Source: a virus. Taken from it: a stretch of DNA of 42,077 nucleotides. The translations under genes were made by a program, and so were the position numbers. Shown here in pieces: positions 1 through 7,710 of this stretch (positions within the stretch are counted from its first letter, which is position 1; every line of letters starts with the position of its first letter). The notes beneath the pieces were generated by a model. That model searched no databases. It saw only the letters and a list, made by a program, of their open reading frames with translations, and had not been told where the DNA came from. Location of the stretch: IMG/VR virus record IMGVR_UViG_3300042402_007428, positions 1 through 42,077 of that record; one strand, 5' to 3'.

Positions 1-342
1 CGCAAACGGACGCGGACCGAGGAAGATTTGAAGCAGGCCGAGCGTGCCAATGTTGTCTTGGCTACCAAGCAGATGATAGAAGAGGGCTTGGACATACCTG
101 CCATTGATGTGTTGGTGTTGGTTACGCCGCTATCTGACGCCGAGCAGGCTGTTGGGCGGGTACGGCGGCACTGCAAGCCTAGCGAGGCTAAGTGCAATCA
201 CCTGTGCGCGTGGCGTGCGGGCGCGTGCGAGGGCAAGCCCCACCCTATCGTGGTCGATGTAGTCGATGCCGATGTGCCGAGGCTTGTGAATAGTTATCGG
301 CGTAGGCTCGGGTTCTATCGTGAGATTGGTTGTTCAAGTTAG
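1..342 (+). CDS. Superfamily 2 DNA helicase, C-terminal part (5' truncated)
   Basis: The reading frame is open from base 1, so the gene begins upstream of the window. What remains is the end of the second RecA-like domain of an SF2 (DEAD/DEXH) helicase. A motif V-like stretch (ATKQMIEEGLDIPAIDVLVL) is followed about 15 residues later by a motif VI arginine-finger segment (QAVGRVRR). About 60 residues with several cysteines and an FYREIG segment follow before the stop. By family knowledge such proteins couple ATP hydrolysis to unwinding or branch migration; the adjacent RecA and nuclease genes suggest a role in phage recombination or replication. The subfamily (UvsW-like or Rad3/RecG-like) cannot be judged without the N-terminus. 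Confidence 0.85.
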   Translation, partial: RKRTRTEEDLKQAERANVVLATKQMIEEGLDIPAIDVLVLVTPLSDAEQAVGRVRRHCKPSEAKCNHLCAWRAGACEGKPHPIVVDVVDADVPRLVNSYRRRLGFYREIGCSS

Positions 343-361
343 GCAGAGGAGGTTAGGTGCT

Positions 362-832
362 ATGGGTAACAAAGAGTACTTTGCGAAGTGGTATGCAGAG
401 AACAAGACAGCCCTATCAGAGCGGCGCAAAGCGAAGTACCGCAACGATACCGAATACCGGGATCGGGTATTGGCTGCACCAAGGCGGGCTAGGCCGAAGC
501 GCGAGGGTGATGCGGAGTTTGTGAACAACCAAATCCATTGCCGAGACGGGCAGTGGCGGACGGCATTGGTGCTTGAAGGATTGGCGGATCAGTTAGGGGT
601 GCAAAACGAGACGATTGCCAAGTGGCACCAACGCGGCATCATACCTGCCACTCCCTACTTCATTGGCCGCCGCAAGTACTACACTCAGGCGATGGCTGAT
701 GTGTTGATGGCGGCATTGGTCGAATGCGGCTATGTTGGGAAGAAGCGAATCCATATCCGCCGGGCAGACAGCAAGTTTTCTGCCATCGTTGGTGCAAAAT
801 GGGCGGAATTGCCCGAATTCGGAATGTGTTGA
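362..832 (+). CDS. Small putative MerR/excisionase-type HTH protein
   Basis: A 156-residue protein. The ATG at 362 follows a clear AGAGGAGG about 10 nt upstream; an in-frame GTG at 320 lies inside the helicase gene and is less likely. The N-terminal third is basic. Residues 80-140 resemble a winged HTH of the excisionase/MerR type: an 'LADQLGVQNETIAKWHQRGIIP' helix-turn-helix followed by a wing with 'FIGRRKYYT'. It probably binds DNA, perhaps as a regulator of this early operon. No specific family was recognised. It lies 19 nt after the helicase stop and is followed by a 168-bp non-coding gap. Confidence 0.6.
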   Translation: MGNKEYFAKWYAENKTALSERRKAKYRNDTEYRDRVLAAPRRARPKREGDAEFVNNQIHCRDGQWRTALVLEGLADQLGVQNETIAKWHQRGIIPATPYFIGRRKYYTQAMADVLMAALVECGYVGKKRIHIRRADSKFSAIVGAKWAELPEFGMC

Positions 833-835
833 AAT

Positions 836-870
836 CCGCGAAGATTCAATCTCTTCGAGCTATTTCGCGG
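836..870 (+). other. Inverted repeat after the HTH gene
   Basis: CCGCGAA (836-842) and TTCGCGG (864-870) form a 7-bp stem with a 21-nt loop just after the stop codon at 832. No T-run follows, so it is a weak terminator candidate. It could instead be an operator; a second CCGCGAAG copy occurs near 937 in the same gap. Confidence 0.35.
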
Positions 871-887
871 GATCACGATGAAACCGC

Positions 888-915
888 TTGACACAGTCCA
901 AAAACCTGCAAAAAG
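888..915 (+). promoter_or_regulatory. Possible promoter for the gene at 1001 (weak -10)
   Basis: A perfect TTGACA (888-893) is followed 16 nt later by AAAAAG. The spacer ends in CCTGC, as in the much better promoters at 40182 and 41167, but the -10 hexamer is poor. It lies in the 168-bp gap before the gene at 1001. It may be a degenerate member of the same promoter family. Confidence 0.3.
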
Positions 916-1000
916 GGTGTTGGCATCGTAGATGTCAACCCGCGAAGCGGTAAGCAGTAGTCTCAAGAGCTCGTAAACGGTTACGGGGTAGGAGTTAGGG

Positions 1001-1552
1001 ATGTATGAGGTTGCAGGTGAATGGATGGTTGCGCGTGAGCAAAAGGCTCAAGGTGGAAAGCCTGTGCGCACGGTAGAGGGTGGCAATACGGATCTCCGCG
1101 CAGTATCGCCGCCACAAGGCGGGGCAATGCGGACGGTTGGCGTAGGGCGTACAATCAACATGGGCGACTTCAATTTCGCCCGCATTGATGTAGCGTTTAC
1201 CTTTGCAGTGGCATCGCTACCGCAGGGCGTTGACGCAACCGATTGCGCGAGGGTGATTACGGGCGAGATCCTTGACCGCGAGGTTGCAGTGATCACCCAA
1301 GAGGAGCGCAAGAACTGTGCTCTGCCCGTTGCAGATGCGCTTTCAGGTCGCCGCCTACGCGTCACCTATGGCGTTACCCGCAGCCCGCGCCCTTATGAGT
1401 CGGTTCGGTTCGACATCACGGTCGACGAGCCGCTGCCTGACGGGGCGGACTTTGAGGTTGAGCTTGCCCGCGTACAAGCGATTACGGGCGAGTTCATTAC
1501 CAAAGAATTCAAGCGGCTCTCGCAGCCGACAACGAAGCAGTACGGGTACTGA
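1001..1552 (+). CDS. Hypothetical protein in the recombination operon
   Basis: A 183-residue protein starting at ATG 1001, preceded by TAGGAG at good spacing. It is soluble, with no signal peptide or membrane segment. The centre carries a conserved-looking 'MGDFNFARIDVAFTF' stretch followed by a cysteine-containing helix and a second beta-rich half. I do not recognise the family. It sits directly before the RecA-like gene, which suggests a role in DNA metabolism, for example as an accessory or ssDNA-interacting protein, but that is inference from position only. Bases 1233-1248 hold one copy of the dispersed GCAACCRATTGC element. Confidence 0.6.
   Translation: MYEVAGEWMVAREQKAQGGKPVRTVEGGNTDLRAVSPPQGGAMRTVGVGRTINMGDFNFARIDVAFTFAVASLPQGVDATDCARVITGEILDREVAVITQEERKNCALPVADALSGRRLRVTYGVTRSPRPYESVRFDITVDEPLPDGADFEVELARVQAITGEFITKEFKRLSQPTTKQYGY
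1233..1248 (+). repeat. Dispersed 16-bp element, copy 1
   Basis: ACGCAACCGATTGCGC. Exact core GCAACCGATTGC at 1235-1246, + orientation, inside a coding region. Confidence 0.7.
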
Positions 1553-1553
1553 T

Positions 1554-1599
1554 GTAGCGGTGGTGGTGGCGGGGCAACAGCAGGCCTCGCTACCGCTAC
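1554..1599 (+). other. Inverted repeat between genes 1001 and 1660
   Basis: GTAGCGGT (1554-1561) pairs with ACCGCTAC (1592-1599), an 8-bp perfect stem with a 30-nt loop just after the stop of the upstream gene. No U-tract follows. It could be an RNA structure controlling expression or stability of the recA-like transcript. The remaining ~60 bases of this 107-bp gap contain only the ribosome-binding site AAGGAGG at 1644-1650. Confidence 0.35.
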
Positions 1600-1659
1600 C
1601 GTGCATGCTCTATCCGTGCCGCCATCGCTACAGTGTGTGCCACAAGGAGGCAGTGTATT

Positions 1660-2880
1660 ATGGGCAGAATGGATGCGTTGAAGAAGTTTGCGCAGGTTGT
1701 GGATAAGAAGCATGGTGCAGGTACGGTTGCCATGGGCGTTCGGCACTTGGCTGTGCCTCGGCTTGAGACGGGCAGTTTGGCGTTGGATGTTGCGTTTGGC
1801 GGTGGCGTGCCTGTCGGCAGGACGACGATCTTCTACGGCGACAAATCGAGCGGCAAGACCACTACGGCGTACCGTACTGCGGCGTTGGCCCAACGTCTGT
1901 GCTCCAATTGCTTGCGCAAGGTTGAGACTACGGTGGTGGAGAGCGAGAACGAGGCTACGGGCGAGGTTACTTGGCACCAAGAGGGCCATTGCGATTGCTA
2001 TCAGTGTGGTTTGTTTGTGCCAAGGCAGTACTCGGACGAAAAGAAGGACGAGTATGCGGCTAGGGTGCGGGGCTATGCTGAGAACAGTTACGACGAGTTT
2101 CGGGTCGCGTTGTTCGACTACGAGGGCGCGTATGACATGCGTTGGGCAGCGCAGTTAGGGTTGGATGATAGGCTGATGGTGTATGTGCGGCCTGCTACGG
2201 CAGAGGAGGGCATAGACATCTACGACAGCCTGATGCGGACGGGTGCCGTGGATCTGTTTATCTTGGACTCGCTTGCGGCAATGACGCCAAGCAAGGAGGT
2301 CGAAGAGAGCGTAGAAAAGTGGCAGCAGGGGTTGCAGGCGCGGTTGCTGAACAAGTTCTGCCGCAAGACGCAAAGCAGTGTAAACTCGGTGGCACAAGAG
2401 TTTGGCCGCGTGCCTACGCAATTGTGGATCAATCAGTTACGGATGAAGATCGGCGTCATGTTTGGCAATCCCGAGACCATGCCGGGCGGTATGGGGCAGG
2501 GGTTTGTGTCGTCGTGCGAGGTCAAACTTTGGACCAACGGGTACGATGTGCAGGAAGTCGAGTCGATTGGCGGCGACGACAAGGACTTGCAGGTAGCGAA
2601 GGGTGTGCGGGTGAACTTTTCGGTTGAAAAGAACAAGACCGCCCCGCCGAAGGGCAAAGGCAGTTACTCGATGGACTTGGAGACGGGTGCCGTCGACCAA
2701 CTCAACCTGTATGTTAGCCTGTGCGAGCGGTTTGGCGAATTGTCAAAGGATGCCCAAGGGCGGTGGCATCTTGGCGAGCGGACATTTACAAGCAAGAAGG
2801 CCGCGTTAGAGGCGTTGCAAGAGCCGCAAGAGTGGGTTAGGGTGACGGCTATGTTGCGGCAGAGGATGATGTCTGCATGA
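1660..2880 (+). CDS. RecA/UvsX-like recombinase with a cysteine-cluster insertion
   Basis: A 406-residue RecA-family ATPase. The start at ATG 1660 is supported by AAGGAGG 9 nt upstream. Walker A is GDKSSGKT (residues 60-67) and Walker B ends at ILDS (residue 203). The family forms filaments on ssDNA and carries out strand exchange; in phages this serves recombination-dependent replication and repair. The odd feature is the region right after Walker A: C81-x2-C84 and then C111, C113 and C116 (CDCYQC), which looks like a small zinc-binding insertion absent from classical E. coli RecA. The C-terminal ~100 residues are variable. Its stop overlaps the next gene's start (ATGA). Confidence 0.85.
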   Translation: MGRMDALKKFAQVVDKKHGAGTVAMGVRHLAVPRLETGSLALDVAFGGGVPVGRTTIFYGDKSSGKTTTAYRTAALAQRLCSNCLRKVETTVVESENEATGEVTWHQEGHCDCYQCGLFVPRQYSDEKKDEYAARVRGYAENSYDEFRVALFDYEGAYDMRWAAQLGLDDRLMVYVRPATAEEGIDIYDSLMRTGAVDLFILDSLAAMTPSKEVEESVEKWQQGLQARLLNKFCRKTQSSVNSVAQEFGRVPTQLWINQLRMKIGVMFGNPETMPGGMGQGFVSSCEVKLWTNGYDVQEVESIGGDDKDLQVAKGVRVNFSVEKNKTAPPKGKGSYSMDLETGAVDQLNLYVSLCERFGELSKDAQGRWHLGERTFTSKKAALEALQEPQEWVRVTAMLRQRMMSA

Positions 2881-3227
2881 TCGAGTGCGTTGCCATAGGT
2901 GTAGGTGTAGCCATACTTGGTTGGTGGCTATGGCGCAGCATTGGCAATGAGGCAGAGGGGGCGTGTTGCCCTATGGCGCATGTGCATGGCAGCATCGCGT
3001 TGGAGCTTGAGGGCATATCGGCGTTTGGCGATGTGATTGAGTGTTGCAAGTACTGCAAAACCCGTAGTGTGTATGTTGGTGCTAACGGGAATAAGATTAC
3101 GCGGTTACGGTTTACCGCATCAGAGTGGAGAGAGTTGCGTGGCAAGATTCCGACCGAAGGTTTTCGAGCAGCACACAATGTCACCAAACGAGCAAGAGCG
3201 AGCCGTTGGTCGAGCCGTTGGCGGTAA
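2877..3227 (+). CDS. Small membrane-anchored cysteine-rich protein
   Basis: A 116-residue protein whose ATG overlaps the recA stop as ATGA, indicating translational coupling. Residues 3-21 are hydrophobic (VAIGVGVAILGWWLW) and would form one N-terminal membrane segment. A central CC and a later CCKYC motif suggest metal binding. The C-terminus is strongly basic (RARASRWSSRWR), partly because it overlaps the next gene in another frame by 50 nt. Function unknown. The overlap and the missing recognisable domain make the exact extent less certain than the existence of the gene. Confidence 0.55.
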   Translation: MIECVAIGVGVAILGWWLWRSIGNEAEGACCPMAHVHGSIALELEGISAFGDVIECCKYCKTRSVYVGANGNKITRLRFTASEWRELRGKIPTEGFRAAHNVTKRARASRWSSRWR

Positions 3228-3522
3228 GGTACAGCCCGGCAGTGGCAGCAGCATGTATGCTAAGGGCGATGTGTTGCAGCGCAGCACCAATGCCCATGAC
3301 TTGGATCGGTTCTTGATCGAGTGTAAGCAGACCATCCATGCCTCGCTATCGGTAAAGGGCGAGTGGTTGTCAAAGATTACACGCGAGGCAATGGCTGCAG
3401 GCAAGGAGCCTGCGTTGGCGATTGAGATAAAGGGCCATGATGATGCGGCGATGGAGCCGCATTGGGTTGCTGTACCGCTCAGCGTTTTCAAGCGTTTGAC
3501 GGGTGGCGATGATGTTGATTAG
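3178..3522 (+). CDS. PD-(D/E)XK nuclease, Hjr/RecU-like Holliday-junction or VRR-type
   Basis: A 114-residue protein with the compact PD-(D/E)XK layout typical of archaeal Hjc/Hjr-type and phage endonucleases. E5 lies in the first helix, then 'GGKVQPGSGSS', then D31 (AKGDV), then the E48-C-K50 catalytic motif (FLIECKQT), then a W63/K66 helix. The family cleaves branched or structured DNA using two metal ions. The start chosen is ATG 3178, which keeps the first catalytic helix; this overlaps the previous gene by 50 nt. It sits between recA and a Cas4-like nuclease in one operon. Confidence 0.75.
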   Translation: MSPNEQERAVGRAVGGKVQPGSGSSMYAKGDVLQRSTNAHDLDRFLIECKQTIHASLSVKGEWLSKITREAMAAGKEPALAIEIKGHDDAAMEPHWVAVPLSVFKRLTGGDDVD

Positions 3523-3604
3523 GTTTATTGCTATTGGTGCATACAGGTTGGCTGCATGGCTGTTCATGCCGCTGTTTGTGTGGTTGATTGGAGGCGAGGT
3601 TCCT

Positions 3605-3991
3605 ATGTTGGCAATTACTTTGACTGAGGCTGAGGCTTATGGTGTGGTGAAGAAGAAGTGCTCTGCGCTCTCTCGCCGTTTGGTGCAATGCCCTTACGAG
3701 ATCGGTACGCAAGTGGTTGCGCGGGTGAAGGGCGATGCTGATGCAGCGAAGCCCTTTGCCGTGTTGACAGTAAAGACTGTCCGCGCTATTACAGGGCAGC
3801 AGGTTACAGATGAGTTGGCAAAGGGTGAGGGTTTCAGTGGTTTGCCCGCTTGGGAATCCAATCAGACCAAGCTCTACGGGGGCAAAACGACGCCCGCCAT
3901 GTCGCTGTACCGCATCGGCTTTGATGTGGAGAAGATGTTGACGGATAATCAGAAAGTGGAGGTCAAGAATGCTCGGCAGAATCCTTACTGA
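3605..3991 (+). CDS. ASCH/PUA-like domain protein
   Basis: A 128-residue protein when started at ATG 3605, which has GGAGG 10 nt upstream. The frame is open back to GTG 3503/ATG 3512, and that extension would add a hydrophobic ~25-residue segment, giving a membrane-anchored form; I prefer 3605 because of its ribosome-binding site. The middle resembles ASCH-type proteins: 'RVKGDADAAKPFAVLTV' strands followed by 'RAITGQQVTDELAKGEGF' and a closing 'YRIGFDVE' strand. ASCH domains bind RNA or modified nucleotides. A nucleic-acid-binding role in this operon is inferred from the fold likeness. Confidence 0.55.
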   Translation: MLAITLTEAEAYGVVKKKCSALSRRLVQCPYEIGTQVVARVKGDADAAKPFAVLTVKTVRAITGQQVTDELAKGEGFSGLPAWESNQTKLYGGKTTPAMSLYRIGFDVEKMLTDNQKVEVKNARQNPY

Positions 3992-4856
3992 GCAATCCAA
4001 GCCACAGGTACGGGTAACGACTACTAAACTGCGTGATGCGCTGCGCGTTGGGCTTGCCCGCACGGCATCGCCTACGCCACCTGCAGCGCATGATTGGTTC
4101 CGTTGTAGCGGCCTACCGCGCCTATGCCCGCGCATGTACGGGTTGGCGATGCGGGATGCGTTTGGGTTGGATATTGAGGTGGATGCGGACTTGGGTTGGA
4201 CTTTCGGCATCGGCACGGCCATGCACAGGCAGTTCCAAGAAGAGTTCCTCCGCACGCTACCCGCAGGCGTGTTCCAAGGTTGGTGGCGCAACCGCGCTAC
4301 AGGCTATGTTAGCAAGGGCGATAGCCTTGCGTTGAACCACAATGGCGAATCGTTGTCGCATGCTTGGGCTCCTATGCCTAGCGGCGATAGCGACGACTTT
4401 GAGTATGTAGAGCTCTCGTTCCGCAACACCGAGTACCGCTTGACGGGGCACTGCGATGGCGTGCTTGTGTGGCCGGGCGAGGAGCCCGAGATCTTCGAAC
4501 TCAAGACCATAAGCGACAACGGCTACGGGACTGTGGACCCTGAGAACGGCGGCAAGCCAAAGGCAGACCATGTGTTGCAGGCGCAAGCCTACCTATGGCT
4601 CAGCGGGCTGCAGCGGGCGCGTATCGTTTACTTCTGCAAGCGGTTTGGGCGGTTTGATAGCATGCTGTGCGAGCATGTGATCCACCGCGACGAGACGACG
4701 ATTGCGGAGATAAAGAGCACATTGCTGCAGGCGCGTGCAGTGCTTGAGGGCGATGGTACGAAGATGCCGTTGCGGTTGGCCGAGTGCCGTAGCAAGAGCA
4801 GCGAGCGGGCCAAGTACTGTGCCGCTAGGGTCGCATGCTTTACGCCGTCGGTCTAG
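3969..4856 (+). CDS. Cas4/RecB-like Fe-S exonuclease
   Basis: A 295-residue PD-(D/E)XK nuclease of the RecB/Cas4/AddB type. GGAGG at 3958-3962 precedes ATG 3969, and the gene overlaps the previous one by 23 nt. Seen in order: C46 and C53, H85 in 'GTAMH', D163 in 'GHCDGV', E177-L-K179 (FELKT), Q204/Q206 in 'LQAQAY', and C273, C284 and C290 near the end. One N-terminal cysteine plus three C-terminal cysteines is the signature of a 4Fe-4S cluster in Cas4-like nucleases. These resect DNA ends to make ssDNA for recombinases, which fits the neighbouring RecA-like gene. There are no cas genes or CRISPR repeats here, so a CRISPR adaptation role is not supported. Confidence 0.8.
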   Translation: MLGRILTEQSKPQVRVTTTKLRDALRVGLARTASPTPPAAHDWFRCSGLPRLCPRMYGLAMRDAFGLDIEVDADLGWTFGIGTAMHRQFQEEFLRTLPAGVFQGWWRNRATGYVSKGDSLALNHNGESLSHAWAPMPSGDSDDFEYVELSFRNTEYRLTGHCDGVLVWPGEEPEIFELKTISDNGYGTVDPENGGKPKADHVLQAQAYLWLSGLQRARIVYFCKRFGRFDSMLCEHVIHRDETTIAEIKSTLLQARAVLEGDGTKMPLRLAECRSKSSERAKYCAARVACFTPSV

Positions 4857-5350
4857 ATCTATCGCTCCGCAGCACAGGCTTGGCGGTAGTGCGGGCAGAT
4901 GGCACCATTGTTAGGGTGTGCTCGTTTGGCTCGGATCTGCGTCGCGAATCGTCCGTGCAAGCAAAGGTTGAGCGGTTGGTGTCGTTGACGCAGCGGATTG
5001 TGAATGAGGTAAAGAAGCACCAAGCGGATGCGTTTAGCGAGGGCGGCAATGCCGTTGTTGCGATTGAGAACTATGCGTTTGGTGCAAGGGGTGCGCAGAA
5101 CGATCTTGGTGAGTTACATGGCTGCGTAAAGATGCAATTGTGGTTGTCGATGCGGATTGTGCCCGTCCTTGTATCGACATCGTCCTACCGAAAGGTGCTG
5201 TTAGGCAAGGGCAATGCCACCAAGCAGCAGTCTTACGATTGGGCCGATAGTGTGTTGACAAACGCAGGCTTTCCGCCTACCACAAGTGATGAAGCAGATG
5301 CTTATCTCGTCGCAGAATGGTTGCGGCGGAAACAATTGGAGGAATCGTGA
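4835..5350 (+). CDS. RuvC-like Holliday-junction resolvase
   Basis: A 171-residue RNase H-fold protein matching RuvC. All catalytic acids are in place: D8 in 'GLDLSLRSTG', E78 in 'VAIENYAFG', and D152/D155 in 'TSDEADAYLVAEW'. A K/Q-rich helix (GNATKQQ) before the last motif is also typical. RuvC dimers cut four-way junctions symmetrically; in a phage this removes branches before packaging. The start at ATG 4835 overlaps the Cas4-like gene by 22 nt, and the stop overlaps the next GTG (GTGA), so the unit is translationally coupled. Confidence 0.85.
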   Translation: MLYAVGLDLSLRSTGLAVVRADGTIVRVCSFGSDLRRESSVQAKVERLVSLTQRIVNEVKKHQADAFSEGGNAVVAIENYAFGARGAQNDLGELHGCVKMQLWLSMRIVPVLVSTSSYRKVLLGKGNATKQQSYDWADSVLTNAGFPPTTSDEADAYLVAEWLRRKQLEES

Positions 5351-6102
5351 GTGATCTAGTCGTCATGCAAGGTGGTCAGGAGCATGTGGAGTTGCGCAAC
5401 CGCGTAACCGAGCTGCGGAGGCAGGTTGAGGAATCGTATTGGGAGCTCTCGCAGGCACTCGCATCGATCTACCACGGGTCGTATTACATCGCGTGGGGCT
5501 TCCAATCTTGGAAAGAGTATGTGGAGGCCGACCTCGAGTTCGCCCTCCGCAAGGCGCAATACTTGGTTTCGATCCAAGATTGGTTCGGCAAGATGCGCCC
5601 CGACATCCAAGCGTGGGCCAAGGAGTTGGGGTGGACCAAAGCCAAAGAGTTGGTTGGCATTGTCACCGAAGACAATGCGGCTACTTGGCAGCAACGGCTG
5701 CAAGGTCTTTCGTATGCACAGATGACTGATGCGCTGAAGGGCGGCAGTGGTAGTGGCGATGGACTTGGCGGGCTGAAGCCGCTTGACGGGCCTAGCGACA
5801 ACAGTGCTGCTGAGAAGCCGGAGCGCAAGGCGTTTGCCCTTTTCCCTGAGCAAAGTGCCAATGTTACTGCGGCGTTGGAAAAGGCAAAGAAATTGGCAAA
5901 CACAGAGAAGGACGGCCACGCGCTCGACCTTATCTGCAGCGATTTCTTGGCCACCAATGCGGCGTCCGACGATTTCTTCTCCGTTGTGCGCCGCCTTGAA
6001 AAGACTAGCGGCATGCGCATCGTGGTTTACGATCAGACTGAGGACGTTGTTATCTATGGCGGCGATTTGCTTGACGAGATTAGCGGCGACGACGACGACT
6101 AG
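5347..6102 (+). CDS. Hypothetical helical DNA-metabolism protein
   Basis: A 251-residue protein starting at GTG 5347, with GGAGG about 5 nt upstream; an upstream ATG (5317) has no such site. Residues 20-125 are helical with a pattern seen in several phage proteins: 'SYYIAWGFQSWKEYVEADL' followed by 'RKAQYLVSI' and a 'GWTKAKELVGI' helix, suggestive of a helical DNA-binding module. A Gly/Ser linker (residues ~137-150) leads to a second, mixed domain. It is the last gene before a strong terminator. No defined function; DNA binding is an inference from the helical pattern and operon. Confidence 0.6.
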   Translation: MSDLVVMQGGQEHVELRNRVTELRRQVEESYWELSQALASIYHGSYYIAWGFQSWKEYVEADLEFALRKAQYLVSIQDWFGKMRPDIQAWAKELGWTKAKELVGIVTEDNAATWQQRLQGLSYAQMTDALKGGSGSGDGLGGLKPLDGPSDNSAAEKPERKAFALFPEQSANVTAALEKAKKLANTEKDGHALDLICSDFLATNAASDDFFSVVRRLEKTSGMRIVVYDQTEDVVIYGGDLLDEISGDDDD

Positions 6103-6120
6103 CCTGCTTGTGTTTGGGTG

Positions 6121-6168
6121 ACGCCCATGTTGGCATGTTGCATGCTACCGTGGGCGTTTGCCTTTTTG
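6121..6168 (+). terminator. Rho-independent terminator closing the recombination operon
   Basis: ACGCCCA (6121-6127) pairs with TGGGCGT (6151-6157). An inner GCATG-TTG-CATGC hairpin fills the loop, and TTGCCTTTTT follows. It lies 18 nt after the stop at 6102 and separates the operon from the ParB-like gene. The remaining ~60 bases to 6227 hold one dispersed element and the GGAGG of the next gene. Confidence 0.75.
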
Positions 6169-6195
6169 CTGTAATGGTGCAATTGTGGCTGTGAT

Positions 6196-6211
6196 GCGCA
6201 ATTGGTTGCGT
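6196..6211 (-). repeat. Dispersed 16-bp element, copy 2
   Basis: The + strand reads GCGCAATTGGTTGCGT; the core GCAACCAATTGC lies on the minus strand at 6198-6209. Intergenic, just before the ParB-like gene. Confidence 0.7.
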
Positions 6212-6227
6212 GGTGATGGAGGTTCTG

Positions 6228-7010
6228 ATGTCGTCTTTGGCAGGGCAGTATGTAGAGTTGGATATCGGGCTATTGGATGCATCGGATTGGAACCCGAACC
6301 GCATGAAGGACAAAGAGTTCAAGCGGTTGGTAAAGAACATTGAAGACGGCGGCATGATTGACCCCGTACAGGTGGTACCAACAGACAACGGTAGGTACCG
6401 AATCATCGGCGGCCACCACCGCAAGTTAGCGTGCGAGTTGTTGGAGTATGCTACTTTGCCGTGTGTGGTGCTTGACGATCCTATGTGGCAGGACGAGGAG
6501 CGGCAAAAGTTAGAAACCGTGCGGCTGAACGCGATCAAAGGCAGCATGAGCGGCGAGAAGATGCTTGCCTTGTACAACGAGGTTGCGGCCAAGCATGGCG
6601 CAGAGGCCGTGGCAGACCTTATGGGCTACACGGACAAGGATGCACTGCGTAAGGCGTTAGGGCAGGCAAAGAAGGCGATGCGTGACGCGGGGTTGCCGCC
6701 CGAGGCAGAGGACGAGTTGGCGGATGCGGCTGAAGGCATAAAGACCCTAGATAACCTTGCCGAGATCATCCACCGTATCCATCAGAAGTATGGTGCAACG
6801 CTCAATCAGCACTTTATCTACTTTGATTGGGGCGGGAAGAAGAACCTGCATGTTGACGTGAACAGCAAGGCATTCAAGGCAATCGAAAAGATGATGACCG
6901 AGGTGCGCAAGCGTGGTCTAGATGCGGGTGACTTCTTTGAGGCATTGGCGTTGAATTGGCGTGCTGCGGTTGATGTCGAAGATGGCGGCGGCGATGAAGA
7001 GATTTACTAA
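6228..7010 (+). CDS. ParB/sulfiredoxin-like domain protein
   Basis: A 260-residue protein. ATG 6228 follows GGAGG (6218-6222). The N-terminal ~110 residues match the ParB/Srx N-terminal fold: 'LLDASDWNPNRM', then 'GRYRIIGGHHRKLA' (GGHHR, residues 61-65, in place of GERR), then 'VRLNAIKGSMSGEK'. The middle part (residues 110-170) is helical and may be a DNA-binding HTH. ParB-like phage proteins act in partitioning, as regulators, or as CTPases/nucleases. No ParA is visible, so plasmid-style partitioning is not supported here. It lies directly upstream of the packaging genes. It is a candidate partner of the dispersed palindromic elements, by analogy with KorB/ParB operators (inference). Confidence 0.7.
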   Translation: MSSLAGQYVELDIGLLDASDWNPNRMKDKEFKRLVKNIEDGGMIDPVQVVPTDNGRYRIIGGHHRKLACELLEYATLPCVVLDDPMWQDEERQKLETVRLNAIKGSMSGEKMLALYNEVAAKHGAEAVADLMGYTDKDALRKALGQAKKAMRDAGLPPEAEDELADAAEGIKTLDNLAEIIHRIHQKYGATLNQHFIYFDWGGKKNLHVDVNSKAFKAIEKMMTEVRKRGLDAGDFFEALALNWRAAVDVEDGGGDEEIY

Positions 7011-7710
7011 CAGCAACAGCGGCAATGAGAACTATGAGGGTCGTGGCGGCACCAAGCCTGATAGGCCGAAGGTAGGGCAACGCCACAGGCGCATTATGGC
7101 GATACCTGCGGATACGCGGCAGGTGTTGGATGAGCGGATTAGGTTTGGCTACCCGTTGACGGAGGTTGCTGCGTGGCTGCAGGATGAGGCAGGCGAGTGC
7201 GGCGACTTGACCCGCGATAGCCTAGTTACAACGCTCTACCGCTACCGCGAGGATATGAAGCCGATGGAAGTAGTACAGCGCATGCTGCCTAGCGTGGTGC
7301 GCGAGGCTGCGAAGCAGATAGAGCAGCAGGTTGACGAATTGGACGAATTGCAGCGGTTGTACAGGCTGCAGTGCGAGCGGATCGAGATCGGCGTGCAGTT
7401 TGAGAAGGCGAGCCGTGTGTTGAACAAGAACATGACGCAAGAGATTGCGCAAGCAGCAAGCCTGCTAATGCGCCGCCATGACATCAAGATGGACTTGGGC
7501 GTAGAGGGCGGGCGTAACCTTGGCACCATGACGTTGCGGCCCGAGTTGGGGGCGACGGTAAGTGGCAAGTACGATGTGGATATTATGCAGGCTGCGAACG
7601 ACCCGATTAGCCGTGGCAAGGCGTTGGCAGTGGCCCGTGCATTGGCAGCATTGGATGGCGATGTGATGGATATCGATATCGACCCCTCTGCAGGTGCTTT
7701 GGATGATTGA
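6973..7710 (+). CDS. Putative small terminase subunit
   Basis: About 245 residues, with the start uncertain: GTG 6961, ATG 6973, 6982 and 6994 are all in frame and none has a strong ribosome-binding site. The gene overlaps the ParB-like gene and itself overlaps the large terminase start. A predicted HTH-like stretch (residues 45-85: 'VLDERIRFGYPLTEVAAWLQ') is followed by a long amphipathic helix rich in Glu/Gln ('EQQVDELDELQRLYRLQ') that could oligomerise. DNA-binding N-terminus, helical oligomerisation region and position immediately before terL fit a small terminase, but sequence likeness alone does not prove it. Confidence 0.45.
   Translation: MSKMAAAMKRFTNSNSGNENYEGRGGTKPDRPKVGQRHRRIMAIPADTRQVLDERIRFGYPLTEVAAWLQDEAGECGDLTRDSLVTTLYRYREDMKPMEVVQRMLPSVVREAAKQIEQQVDELDELQRLYRLQCERIEIGVQFEKASRVLNKNMTQEIAQAASLLMRRHDIKMDLGVEGGRNLGTMTLRPELGATVSGKYDVDIMQAANDPISRGKALAVARALAALDGDVMDIDIDPSAGALDD

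Noticed and set aside
3503-3604. Membrane-anchored extension of the ASCH-like gene
   Set aside because: The frame is open, but the strong GGAGG before ATG 3605 and the cytosolic nature of ASCH domains favour the shorter form; kept only as an alternative.
3969-4856. Cas4 as evidence of a CRISPR system
   Set aside because: No repeat-spacer array or other cas gene occurs in the window; the recombination operon explains it better.
6210-6227. Earlier GTG/ATG starts of the ParB-like gene
   Set aside because: ATG 6228 has GGAGG at ideal spacing, while the earlier starts overlap that site.
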